DNA from: Siphonodentalium dalli
Taxonomy: Eukaryota > Mollusca > Scaphopoda > Gadilida > Siphonodentaliidae
Direction: 5' to 3'
NCBI GenBank assembly: GCA_032622095.1
Contig: CP136069.1
Span: forward strand, 5,938,976 to 6,002,975
DNA: 64,000 nt
The notes below the pieces were generated by a model. That model was not told the DNA's origin. It saw only the letters and a list, made by a program, of their open reading frames with translations, and did not search any database. A program made the position numbers and the translations under genes. Positions 43,601 through 56,499 of the stretch are shown in pieces. Each line of letters starts with the position of its first letter. Position 1 is the stretch's first letter.

Positions 43601-46600
43601 AGTCACAGATGGCTCGCATTACATGTAAATATGCCAGCCAGATTCAAGTCACATGTGGCTCGCATTACATGTAAATAGGCCAGCCAGATTCAAGTCACAG
43701 ATGGCTCGCATTACATGTAAATAGGCCAGCCAGATTCAAGTCACAGATGGCTCGCATTACATGTAAATAGGCCAGCCTGATTCAAGTCACAGATGGCTCG
43801 CATTACATGTAAATAGGCCAGCCTGATTCAAATCACAGATGACTCGCATTACATGTAAATATGCCAGCCGGATTCAAGTCACAGATGGCTCGCATTACAT
43901 GTAAATAGGCCAGCCAGATTCAAGTCACAGATGGCTCGCATTACATGTAAATAGGCCAGCCAGATTCAAGTCACAGATGGCTCGCATTACATGTAAATAG
44001 GTTAGCCAGATTCAAGTCACAGATGACTCGCATTACATGTAAATAGGCCAGCCAGATTCAAGTCACAGATGGCTCGCATTACATGTAAATAGGCCAGCCA
44101 GATTCAAGTCACAGATGGCTCGCATTACATGTAAATAGGCCAGCCAGATTCAAGTCACAGATGGCTCGCATTACATGTAAATAGGTCAGCCAGATTCAAG
44201 TCACAGATGGCTCGCATTACATGTAAATAGGCCAGCCAGATTCAAGTCACAGATGGCTCGCATTACATGTAAATAGGCCAGCCAGATTCAAGTCACAGAT
44301 GGCTCGCATTACATGTAAATAGGCCAGCCAGATTCAAGTCACAGATGGCTCGCATTACATGTAAATAGGCCAGCCTGATTCAAGTCACAGATGGCTCGCA
44401 TTACATGTAAATAGGCCGGCCAGATTCAAGTCACGTGTGGCTCGCATTACATGTAAATAGGCCAGCCAGATTCAAGTCACAGATGGCTCGCATTACATGT
44501 AAATAGGCCGGCCAGATTCAAGTCACAGATGGCTCGCATTACATGTAAATAGGCCAGCCAGATTCAAGTCACAGATGGCTCGCATTACATGTAAATATGC
44601 CAGCCTGATTCAAGTCACAGATGGCTCGCATTACATGTAAATAGGCCAGCCAGATTCAAGTCACAGATGGCTCGCATTACATGTAAATAGGCCAGCCTGA
44701 TTCAAGTCACAGATGGCTCGCATTACATGTAAATAGGTCAGCCAGATTCAAGTCACAGATGGCTCGCATTACATGTAAATAGGCCAGCCAGATTCAAGTC
44801 ACAGATGACTCGCATTACATGTAAATAGGCCGGCCAGATTCAAGTCACAGATGGCTCGCATTACATGTAAATAGGCCAGCCAGATTCAAGTCACAGATGA
44901 CTCGCATTACATGTAAATAGGCCGGCCAGATTCAAGTCACATGTGGCTCGCATTACATGTAAATAGGCCAGCCAGATTCAAGTCACAGATGGCTCGCATT
45001 ACATGTAAATAGGCCGGCCAGATTCAAGTCACAGATGACTCGCATTACATGTAAATAGGCCGGCCAGATTCAAGTCACATGTGGCTCGCATTACATGTAA
45101 ATAGGCCAGCCAGATTCAAGTCACGTGTGGCTCGCATTACATGTAAATAGGCCGGCCAGATTCAAGTCACATGTGGCTCGCATTACATGTAAATAGGCCA
45201 GCCAGATTCAAGTCACATGTGGCTCGCATTACATGTAAATATGCCAGCCAGATTCAAGTCACAGATGGCTCGCATTACATGTAAATAGGCCAGCCTGATT
45301 CAAGTCACAGATGGCTCGCATTACATGTAAATAGGCCAGCCAGATTCAAGTCACAGATGGCTCGCATTACATGTAAATATGCCAGCCAGATTCAAGTCAC
45401 ATGTGGCTCGCATTACATGTAAATAGGCCGGCCAGATTCAAGTCACAGATGGCTCGCATTACATGTAAATAGGCCAGCCAGATTCAAGTCACATGTGGCT
45501 CGCATTACATGTAAATAGGCCAGCCAGATTCAAGTCACATGTGGCTCGCATTACATGTAAATAGGCCGGCCAGATTCAAGTCACAGATGGCTCGCATTAC
45601 ATGTAAATAGGCCAGCCAGATTCAAGTCACAGATGGCTCGCATTACATGTAAATAGGCCAGCCAGATTCAAGTCACAGATGGCTCGCATTACATGTAAAT
45701 AGGCCAGCCAGATTCAAGTCACAGATGGCTCGCATTACATGTAAAAAGGCCAGCCAGATTCAAGTCACAGATGGCTCGCATTACATGTAAATAGGCCAGC
45801 CAGATTCAAGTCACAGATGGCTCGCATTACATGTAAATAGGCCAGCCAGATTCAAGTCACGTGTGGCTCGCATTACATGTAAATAGGCCAGCCAGATTCA
45901 AGTCACGTGTGGCTCGCATTACATGTAAATAGGCCAGCCAGATTCAAGTCACGTGTGGCTCGCATTACATGTAAATAGGCCAGCCAGATTCAAGTCACGT
46001 GTGGCTCGCATTACATGTAAATATGCCAGCCAGATTCAAGTCACAGATGGCTCGCATTACATGTAAATAGGCCAGCCAGATTCAAGTCACAGATGGCTCG
46101 CATTACATGTAAATAGGCCAGCCAGATTCAAGTCACATGTGGCTCGCATTACATGTAAATAGGCCACCCAGATTCACGTCACAGATGGCTCGTATTACAT
46201 GTAAATAGGCCAGTCAGATTCAAGTCACATGTGGCTCGCATTACATGTAAATAGGCCAGCCAGATTCAAGTCACAGATGACTCGCATTACATGTAAATAG
46301 GCCAGCCTGATTCAAGTCACAGATGGCTCGCATTACATGTAAATAGGCCAGCCAGATTCAAGTCACATGTGGTTCGCATTACATGTAAATAGGCCGGCCA
46401 GATTCAAGTCACAGATGACTCGCATTACATGTAAATAGGCCAGCCAGATTCAAGTCACATGTGGTTCGCATTACATGTAAATAGGCCGGCCAGATTCAAG
46501 TCACAGATGACTCGCATTACATGTAAATAGGCCAGTCAGATTCACGTCACAGATTGCTCGCATTACATGTCAATAGGTTAGCCAGATTCAAGTCACAGAT

Positions 46601-46799
46601 GGCTCGCATTACATGTAAATAGGCCAGCCTGATTCAAGTCACAGATGACTCGCATTACATGTAAATAGGCCAGCCTGATTCAAGTCACAGATGACTCGCA
46701 TTACATGTAAATAGGCCAGCCAGATTCAAGTCACAGATGGCTCGCATTACATGTAAATAGGCCAGCCAGATTCAAGTCACAGATGGCTCGCATTACATG

Positions 46800-49700
46800 T
46801 AAATATGCCAGTCAATTTAAGTCACAGATGGCTCGCATTACATGTAAATAGGCCAGCCAGATTCAAGCCACAGATGGCTCGCATTACATGTAAATAGGCC
46901 AGCCAGATTCAAGTCACAGATGACTCGCATTACATGTAAATAGGTCAGCCAGATTCAAGTCACAGATGGCTCGCATTACATGTAAATATGCCAGCCAGAT
47001 TCAAGTCACAGATGGCTCGCATTACATGTAAATATGCCAGCCAGATTCAAGTCACAGATGGCTCGCATTACATGTAAATAGGTCAGCCAGATTCAAGTCA
47101 CATGTGGCTCGCATTACATGTAAATAGGCCACCCAGATTCAAGTCACAGATTGTTCGCATTACATGTAAATAGGTTAGCCAGATTCAAGTCACAGATGGC
47201 TCGCATTACATGTAAATATGCCAGCCAGATTCAAGTCACAGATGGCTCGCATTACATGTAAATATGCCAGCCAGATTCAAGTCACAGATGGCTCGCATTA
47301 CATGTAAATAGGCCAGCCAGATTCAAGTCACATGTGGTTCGCATTACATGTAAATAGGCCGGCCAGATTCAAGTCACAGATGGCTCGCATTACATGTAAA
47401 TAGGCCAGCCAGATTCACGTCACATGTGGCTCGCATTACATGTAAATAGGCCAGCCAGATTCAAGTCACAGATGGCTCGCATTACATGTAAATAGGCCAG
47501 CCTGATTCAAGTCACAGATGGTTCGCATTACATGTAAATAGGCCGGCCAGATTCAAGTCACAGATGGCTCGCATTACATGTAAATATGCCAGCCTGATTC
47601 AAGTCACAGATGGCTCGCATTACATGTAAATAGGCCAGCCTGATTCAAGTCACAGATGGTTCGCATTACATGTAAATAGGCCGGCCAGATTCAAGTCACA
47701 GATGGCTCGCATTACATGTAAATAGGCCAGCCAGATTCACGTCACATGTGGCTCGCATTACATGTAAATAGGCCAGCCGGATTCAAGTCACAGATGGCTC
47801 GCATTACATGTAAATAGGCCAGCCAGATTCAAGTCACAGATGGCTCGCATTACATGTAAATAGGCCAGCCAGATTCAAGTCACAGATGGCTCGCATTACA
47901 TGTAAATAGGTCAGCCAGATTCAAGTCACAGATGGCTCGCATTACATGTAAATAGGCCAGCCAGATTCAAGTCACAGATGACTCGCATTACATGTAAATA
48001 GGTCAGCCTGATTCAAGTCACGTGTGGCTCGCATTACATGTAAATATGCCAGCCAGATTCAAGTCACATGTGGCTCGCATTACATGTAAATAGGTCAGTC
48101 AATTTAAGTCACAGATGGCTCGCATTACATGTAAATATGCCAGCCGGATTCAAGTCACGTGTGGCTCGCATTACATGTAAATATGCCAGCCAGATTCAAG
48201 TCACATGTGGCTCGCATTACATGTAAATAGGTCAGTCAATTTAAGTCACAGATGGCTCGCATTACATGTAAATATGCCAGCCAGATTCAAGTCACATGTG
48301 GCTCGCATTACATGTAAATAGGCCACCCAGATTCAAGTCACGTGTGGCTCGCATTACATGTAAATATGCCAGCCGGATTCAAGTCACGTGTGGCTCGCAT
48401 TACATGTAAATAGGCTAGCCAGATTCACGTCACATATTGTTCGCATTACATGTAAATATGTCAGTCAATTTAAGTCACAGATGGCTCGCATTACATGTAA
48501 ATAGGTCAGCCAGATTCAAGTCACAGATGACTCGCATTACATGTAAATATGCCAGCCAGATTCAAGTCACATGTGGCTCGCATTACATGTAAATATGCCA
48601 GCCAGATTCAAGTCACATGTGGCTCGCATTACATGTAAATAGGTCAGTCAATTTAAGTCACAGATGGCTCGCATTACATGTAAATAGGCCAGCCAGATTC
48701 AAGTCACAGATGGCTCGCATTACATGTAAATAGGCCAGCCAGATTCAAGTCACAGATGGCTCGCATTACATGTAAATAGGCCGGCCAGATTCAAGTCACA
48801 GATGGCTCGCATTACATGTAAATAGGCCACCCAGATTCAAGTCACAGATGGCTCGCATTACATGTAAATAGGCCGGCCAGATTCAAGTCACATGTGACTC
48901 GCATTACATGTAAATAGGCCAGCCAGATTCAAGTCACGTGTGGCTCGCATTACATGTAAATAGGCCAGCCAGATTCAAGTCACATGTGGCTCGCATTACA
49001 TGTAAATAGGCCAGCCAGATTCAAGTCACAGATGGCTCGCATTACATGTAAATATGCCAGCCAGATTCAAGTCACATGTGGCTCGCATTACATGTAAATA
49101 GGTCAGTCAATTTAAGTCACAGATGGCTCGCATTACATGTAAATATGCCAGCCAGATTCAAGTCACAGGTGGCTCGCATTACATGTAAATAGGTCAGTCA
49201 ATTTAAGTCACAGATGGCTCGCATTACATGTAAATATGCCAGCCAGATTCAAGTCACATGTGGCTCGCATTACATGTAAATAGGCCACCCAGATTCAAGT
49301 CACATGTGGCTCGCATTACATGTAAATAGGTCAGTCAATTTAAGTCACAGATGGCTCGCATTACATGTAAATATGCCAGCCAGATTCAAGTCACATGTGG
49401 CTCGCATTACATGTAAATAGGCCACCCAGATTCAAGTCACGTGTGGCTCGCATTACATGTAAATATGCCAGCCGGATTCAAGTCACGTGTGGCTCGCATT
49501 ACATGTAAATATGCCAGCCAGATTCAAGTCACAGATGGCTCGCATTACATGTAAATAGGTCAGTCAGATTCAAGTCACAGATGACTCGCATTACATGTAA
49601 ATAGGCCGGCCAGATTCAAGTCACAGATGGCTCGCATTACATGTAAATAGGTCAGTCAATTTAAGTCACAGATGGCTCGCATTACATGTAAATATGCCAG

Positions 49701-50960
49701 CCAGATTCAAGTCACATGTGGCTCGCATTACATGTAAATATGCCAGCCAGGTTCAAGTCACATGTGGCTCGCATTACATGTAAATAGGTCAGTCAATTTA
49801 AGTCACAGATGGCTCGCATTACATGTAAATATGCCAGCCAGATTCAAGTCACAGATGGCTCGCATTACATGTAAATAGGTCAGTCAATTTAAGTCACAGA
49901 TGGCTCGCATTACATGTAAATAGGTCAGTCAATTTAAGTCACAGATGGCTCGTATTACATGTAAATAGGTCAGCCAGATTTAAGTCACGTGTGGCTCGCA
50001 TTACATGTAAATATGCCAGCCAGATTCACGTCACAGATGGCTCGCATTAGATGTAAATAGGTTAGCCAGATTTAAGTCACGTGTGGCTCGCATTAGATGT
50101 AAATAGGCCGGCCAGATTCAAGTCACAGATGGCTCGCATTACATGTAAATATGCCAGCCAGATTCAAGTCACAGATGGCTCGCATTACATGTAAATAGGC
50201 CACCCAGATTCAAGTCACGTGTGGCTCGCATTACATGTAAATATGCCAGCCGGATTCAAGTCACGTGTGGCTCGCATTACATGTAAATATGCCAGCCAGA
50301 TTCAAGTCACAGATGACTCGCATTACATGTAAATATGCCAGCCAGATTCAAGTCACAGATGGCTCGCATTACATGTAAATAGGTCAGTCAATTTAAGTCA
50401 CAGATGGCTCGCATTACATGTAAATATGCCAGCCAGATTCAAGTCACAGATGGCTCGCATTACATGTAAATATGCCAGCCAGATTCAAGTCACAGATGGC
50501 TCGCATTACATGTAAATATGCCAGCCAGATTCAAGTCACAGATGACTCGCATTACATGTAAATATGCCAGCCAGATTCAAGTCACAGATGGCTCGCATTA
50601 CATGTAAATAGGCCAGCCGGATTCAAGTCACAGATGGCTCGCATTACATGTAAATATGCCAGCCAGATTCAAGTCACAGATGGCTCGCATTACATGTAAA
50701 TAGGCCGGCCAGATTCAAGTCACATGTGACTCGCATTACATGTAAATAGGCCAGCCAGATTCAAGTCACAGGTGGCTCGCATTACATGTAAATATGCCAG
50801 CCAGATTCAAGTCACAGATGACTCGCATTACATGTAAATAGGTCAGCCAGATTCAAGTCACATGTGGCTCGCATTACATGTAAATATGCCAGCCAGATTC
50901 AAGTCACATGTGGCTCGCATTACATGTAAATAGGTCAGTCAATTTAAGTCACAGATGGCT
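46800..50960 (+). repeat. Satellite domain with 45-bp AGTCAATTTAAG units
   Basis: Units with GTCAGTCAATTTAAGTCACA first appear near 46809 and recur until about 50940, often alternating with ordinary TATGCCAGCCAGATTC units. None was seen left of 46.8 kb or right of 51 kb. Confidence 0.85.
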
Positions 50961-51339
50961 CGCATTACATGTAAATATGCCAGCCGGATTCAAGTCACGT
51001 GTGGCTCGCATTACATGTAAATAGGCCAGCCAGATTCAAGTCACAGATGGCTCGCATTACATGTAAATAGGCCAGCCAGATTCAAGTCACATATGGCTCG
51101 CATTACATGTAAATAGGCCAGCCAGATTCAAGTCACAGATGGCTCGCATTACATGTAAATAGGCCGGTCAGATTCAAGTCACAGATGGCTCGCATTACAT
51201 GTAAATATGCCAGCCAGATTCAAGTCACAGATGGCTCGCATTACATGTAAATATGCCAGCCAGATTCAAGTCACAGATGGCTCGCATTACATGTAAATAG
51301 GCCACCCAGATTCAAGTCACATGTGGCTCGCATTACATG

Positions 51340-53070
51340 TAAATATGCCAGCCAGAGTCAAGTCACATGTGGCTCGCATTACATGTAAATATGCCAGCCA
51401 GATTCAAGTCACAGATGGCTCGCATTACATGTAAATATGCCAGCCAGATTCAAGTCACAGATGGCTCGCATTACATGTAAATAGGCCACCCAGATTCAAG
51501 TCACATGTGGCTCGCATTACATGTAAATATGCCAGCCAGAGTCAAGTCACAGATGACTCGCATTACATGTAAATAGGCCAGCCAGATTCAAGTCACATGT
51601 GGCTCGCATTACATGTAAATATGCCAGCCAGAGTCAAGTCACAGATGACTCGCATTACATGTAAATATGCCAGCCAGATTCAAGTCACATGTGGCTCGCA
51701 TTACATGTAAATATGCCAGCCGGATTCAAGTCACATGTGGCTCGCATTACATGTAAATAGGCCAGTCAGATTCAAGTCACAGATGGCTCGCATTACATGT
51801 AAATATGCCACCCAGATTCAAGTCACATGTGGCTCGCATTACATGTAAATATGCCAGCCAGAGTCAAGTCACAGATGACTCGCATTACATGTAAATAGGC
51901 CACCCAGATTCAAGTCACATGTGGCTCGCATTACATGTAAATATGCCAGCCAGGGTCAAGTCACAGATGACTCGCATTACATGTAAATAGGCCACCCAGA
52001 TTCAAGTCACATGTGGCTCGCATTACATGTAAATATGCCAGCCGGATTCAAGTCACATGTGGCTCGCATTACATGTAAATAGGCCGGCCAGATTCAAGTC
52101 ACAGATGACTCGCATTACATGTAAATAGGCCACCCAGATTCAAGTCACATGTGGCTCGCATTACATGTAAATATGCCAGCCGGATTCAAGTCACAGATGA
52201 CTCGCATTACATGTAAATAGGCCAGTCAGATTCAAGTCACAGATGGCTCGCATTACATGTAAATAGGCCAGCCAGATTCAAGTCACATGTGGCTCGCATT
52301 ACATGTAAATATGCCAGCCGGATTCAAGTCACAGATGACTCGCATTACATGTAAATAGGCCAGCCAGATTCAAGTCACATGTGGCTCGCATTACATGTAA
52401 ATATGCCAGCCGGATTCAAGTCACAGATGACTCGCATTACATGTAAATAGGCCAGCCAGATTCAAGTCACATGTGGCTCGCATTACATGTAAATATGCCA
52501 GCCGGATTCAAGTCACAGATGACTCGCATTACATGTAAATAGGCCAGTCAGATTCAAGTCACAGATGACTCGCATTACATGTAAATAGGCCACCCAGATT
52601 CAAGTCACATGTGGCTCGCATTACATGTAAATATGCCAGCCGGATTCAAGTCACAGATGACTCGCATTACATGTAAATAGGCCAGTCAGATTCAAGTCAC
52701 ATGTGGCTCGCATTACATGTAAATATGCCAGCCGGATTCAAGTCACATGTGGCTCGCATTACATGTAAATAGGCCGGCCAGATTCAAGTCACATGTGGCT
52801 CGCATTACATGTAAATATGCCAGCCAGAGTCAAGTCACAGATGACTCGCATTACATGTAAATATGCCAGCCAGAGTCAAGTCACAGATGACTCGCATTAC
52901 ATGTAAATATGCCACCCAGATTCAAGTCACAGATGGTTCGCATTACATGTAAATAGGCCACCCAGATTCAAGTCACATGTGGCTCGCATTACATGTAAAT
53001 ATGCCAGCCAGAGTCAAGTCACAGATGACTCGCATTACATGTAAATAGGCCACCCAGATTCAAGTCACAT
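51340..53070 (+). repeat. Satellite domain with GAGTCAAG and CCACCCAG units
   Basis: AGCCAGAGTCAAGTCACAGA units occur only here (51355, 51539, 51631, 51863, 52808, 52872 and others), commonly next to AGGCCACCCAGATTC units. They form a short multi-unit pattern (CACCC unit, GTGG unit, GAGTC unit, GATGACTC) repeated several times. Confidence 0.8.
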
Positions 53071-53216
53071 GTGGCTCGCATTACATGTAAATAGGCCAGT
53101 CAGATTCAAGTCACAGATGACTCGCATTACATGTAAATAGGCCACCCAGATTCAAGTCACATGTGGCTCGCATTACATGTAAATAGGCCAACCAGCAACA
53201 CAATCACGGACACCGT

Positions 53217-54954
53217 CTATGTTTAATGTTCTCCCAGCGTCAAACATGGCTCATGTATTTGACACAAGTATCATGTGTACCTTATATGTATAATGTTCAT
53301 GTTTGTTGTGAAAGTCATGCCTTTCTTCTATGTGTATATACATGGCACCTAATTAGCTACCAATCCGATTTAATCGCATCTTTTTCAAATTAAAGTGTGT
53401 TTATTGATGAGGGCAAGAATTTCTAACATCTCTAGATGTCCTGAATCAAATTCCGAAGACGTTGTGGAGAATACACGAAACTTGTCAGTTGTACAGGGAC
53501 GTGGCGACGGGGTTGGTTGGGTGTCTCGACCCCCCCCCGAACTTTGGTACAATTTTCTTAGCTGTACAGTCATTCATACGTGAGGAAAATCAGGATTCTT
53601 TTGGCTAACTATTCCAAATAATAATACGCACAAGCCAGCAAACGCAACAAACAAACTCGATTTTAAATAAATACATATACAAACGTATGACTAACTCGGG
53701 GGAGGGGGTGACCGGTGGTAGTCATGTTGCTTTGCCATTACTAATTATTTATTTTTCAGTGTATTAACATTTAGGAGAGGGGGTACCCTTAAGTGAGTCA
53801 GCACTTGTCCTCCAGTCCCATTGTCTGTATAAACAAATGTATGTGTTTCGCATGTGTTATCTAAATTTGACAAATACATATGTTTAAACTAAACTTTGGT
53901 ACATTTCCAGCAGTTGGAAATTTCATGCCTGACACAACATTAGTTGAACATTAATTTGACACCATATATAGGTTGGAATGTTCTTATTGTTTGATTTTTC
54001 AACCAGTAAAAGTTGGTAATTTTCCAATATTAGGGTGTGTCAGATTGGATATTTCCAAGGGGTGCAAATGGAATTCTGCGAACCTGTGAGTTTGATTCAG
54101 GGGGGGGGGGTCAATTGGCCGGAAATCTGACGGAGTGCACATGGGAAACATCTAGCAGTTGCAGTTCATGTGCGATCACAAGACCACAACATTAGCTTCA
54201 TGGGCAATGCTTTATTGTCCAACTAATGACCAAAAAAATGCCTGTGTTTCTACACTATACAGAGACTATTGTGCAAAACGACTGCATTTAACGAAACAAA
54301 ACATTTTAAATATGAACTTGATATAAGACTAGATAGTACATACGTGTATCTGATACGTGTATCGATATCATATAATCCTACTATTTCTTGAATAAGAAGG
54401 AACATATAATAACGAACAAAGCAGAAGACGTGTCCATGCATGTTCACATGAATTCGGTCAATGGTGACGTATCCGCCGAATTTGAAATCGACATGCGACA
54501 TGAAAGTGACAATGAATTGACAATGATTTGCTTCAATTTCGCCATCAACCGAAGTGCTTCCCCAGCGTTACCATCAATAACATTATTATTTGGCTAATTT
54601 CAGCAATATTTTCCCCGTTTACACTAGATAACACATATCTGTCTCCGCATTTAAATTTGTTTGATATAGATCGTTTATATTCTGCAACAATTTGTACACA
54701 AGGGACGGATTCCTATGTTTTATGTTTTATTGTCTTTTTAAACTCCGAGGTGGCGAAATCTCGGTTTGTTTACATTATGAAGGTTTGAGTCCGTAATCGG
54801 AATCAGAATCTGAATCCAGATTGCAAGGAAATAACGATTGATTACGATTACGGTCTGTTCGTTTACTGATTCTGGTCTGTTCGTTTTATATACCACGTCG
54901 TACGGGGTATAATCCGTAATCTGAATCCAGATATTCTAACGAAACAACGACTCT
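53217..54954. mobile_element. 2.05-kb inverted-repeat element, second copy, left end missing
   Basis: Aligns in the same orientation with 18168-20112: CTATGTTTAATGTTCTCCCA at the start, AACACGAAACTTGTCAG-like and poly-C tracts, GAATTCGGTCAATGGTGACG, and a decayed right end (AACGACTCT at 54954). The first ~108 bp, including the left 36-bp terminal repeat, is missing; the 46-bp satellite ends 22 bp before the first shared base. Frames differ from the first copy (an 86-codon frame here, 137 there), which argues against a conserved protein. Confidence 0.85.
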
Positions 54955-55332
54955 GGGCTACAAAAACACGAAAGCTTGCTGCATTTTAATTATCTCCCGC
55001 AAATCTGTTCAGAGCCTGCCGCTGTGGTGTTGCATCCACTCTCCTTTTCCAATTACTAAACAGCCTATTTCAAATTCAAAAAACAAAACATAACTTAAAA
55101 CAAAACCTTGGTTTGTTTTACGTAAAACGAAGCACTTCATAATTATTGTGGACATTGTTCGTGACAATAAAGCTTTCTCTACACAAAAACACATAAGAAA
55201 ACTAATGGTTCTCCCCCACAAGGAGAACCGCAACTTGTGCAAGCGTAATGACCGTTACAAGCTCACTTGATTTTTGAATTGCCCGAATACTGTGTATTGC
55301 TTGCATCCGAACCAAAGAGAGTAAGTGGGAAA
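54955..55332. other. Unassigned stretch
   Basis: A 77-codon minus frame (55009-55242) has no recognised domain. No array or hairpin was seen. Confidence 0.4.
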
Positions 55333-55640
55333 ACCCTGCGCCAATGCATTCTTTTATATATGCGAGTCGACCATAGTAATAATAAAAACAATTATATTAT
55401 TTTTTACAATTGTTAAAAAATGTAAGAAATATGAAAAAAAATTAATTTATTTTAAAGAATGTAAGAACAAATGATAATTTTTTTAAAGAATGTAAGAAAA
55501 AATGATAATAAATGATAAAAAATTGTTAAAGAATGTAAGAACATTTGATAAAAAATGATAAAATATTGTTAGGCCAATGCATTCTCTTATATATGCGAGG
55601 CGACCTATGGTCAACTCGTATATACAAGAGAATTAAAGAC
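55333..55640. mobile_element. Double-hairpin element (family B), degraded
   Basis: ACCCTGCGCCAATGCATTC starts a left hairpin of which only one arm remains (55340-55376, ending GTCGACCATAG). The core is expanded by AT-rich repeats of AAAGAATGTAAGAA(C/A)AAATG. The right hairpin (55573-55640) is mutated (CAACTCGTATATACAAGAG) and ends ACAGGGTC. Confidence 0.8.
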
Positions 55641-55669
55641 AGGGTCTTTAATTTAATGCCATATTATAT

Positions 55670-56490
55670 AACATTTGAAAGAGGAAGCTCCAAAACATTG
55701 TATTATCAACTTGTCCGGTGTAATAATCTGTGAACATGTTGTTTTTATTGAGTTACCGACGTGTTTTTGTCCTTAAGTTTCATCTGTTTTGTAGTGTAAA
55801 GTATATTATATTATATAGGGGAATAACTCTATATCTTAAAGGGACTCAATCCGAATTAACGCTAGCAAATTACTATTTCCTTGGCTTCGGGGGTAAAAAA
55901 ATATTTGATTCGAGTCGAGCAACCCACCCATCAAAGCTCAGAGTGATCAGATATCGATGTTTGAAATCTATCATTTTAATTTTTGTAGTGGCCCAGTAAA
56001 CAGTCGACGAGTGGAATTTCTCTGACCAAATTGCGGATGAAGATGGATAACTCTAAAATCACGTGGCGTTTTTGTGTCAGATATTTGACAAAACCGGCAA
56101 AATTTCGTTGACCAAAATGTTGATAAATAACCGGTTTTCGGCAACTTTATACTATAGTTGACTGTGATTAGCATTATTTTTGGGCAATTAATCGATTCTG
56201 ATAACTGAGGCGGCATTTAAATTGTTTTGTTGTTGTTGGAATCTAATGATATGGGGACCATCGAATCGGATTGAGTACCTTTAAAGATTCCCTTTCCATT
56301 GAAAATACATTTTAGTTTGATTTCTGTTGCATTCTGTGAGCCAAAACGGGGGAATCTTTTTATGATTTCATGTGTTTTTCTATTTGTCTAAGGGCATCTT
56401 CTGGGACTCAGACGTTTCAAATGGTGAAGAATTATGTATTTTAATCATATTTTATGGCATAGATTGTTATTAAAACCGTATATATCAAGG
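55670..56490 (+). repeat. Inverted duplicate of 24.48-24.85 kb, carrying a MITE
   Basis: GAGGAAGCTCCAAAACATTG, ATGTTGTTTTTATTGAGTT, GGGGAATAACTCTATATC, then the MITE, then CCCTTTCCATTGAAAATACA, TCTGTTGCATTCTGTGAG, GGGCATCTTCTGGGACTCAG and TTATTAAAACCGTATATA. Order and orientation are inverted relative to 24.48-24.85 kb. Confidence 0.8.
55836..56284. mobile_element. AGGTACTCAATC MITE with TTAA duplication, copy 2
   Basis: TTAA (55836-55839), AGGGACTCAATCCGA at the left end, TCGGATTGAGTACCT at the right end, TTAA (56281-56284). Its interior is the reverse complement of copy 1 (for example AATTGCGGATGAAGATGGAT near 56029 versus 20405). The inverted duplicate at 24.67 kb has a single TTAA and no insert, so the insertion followed the duplication. 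Confidence 0.9.
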
Positions 56491-56499
56491 CACTATAAT

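Larger units (their letters stand above)
30763..53194 (+). repeat. Giant 46-bp satellite array, about 488 copies
   Basis: Each unit contains, in order, GATTCAAGTCACAGATGG, CTCGCATTACATGTAAATA and GGCCAGCCA. Successive units are 46 bp apart (for example TCGCATTACA at 30781 and 30827). A one-base-shorter class (AGTCAATTTAAG instead of AGCCAGATTCAAG) is confined to about 46.8-50.95 kb. The most constant block is CTCGCATTACATGTAAATA with its palindrome TTACATGTAA. Variable sites are A/G before CTCG, G/T in TAGG/TATG, A/C in TTCAAG/TTCACG, the AGATGG/ATGTGG/GTGTGG block, and the GCCAGCCAG block. Stops recur in each unit and the period is 1 mod 3, so no ORF survives. No unrelated insertion was seen in 22.4 kb. 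Confidence 0.99.

Noticed and set aside
30763..53194. CRISPR array
   Set aside because: Repeats are contiguous 46-bp units with no unique spacers, no leader and no cas-like genes; the context is eukaryotic satellite DNA.
30763..53194. Centromere identity through a CENP-B box
   Set aside because: No TTCGNNNNANNCGGG-like box was seen in the unit, and nothing else in the sequence shows centromere function.
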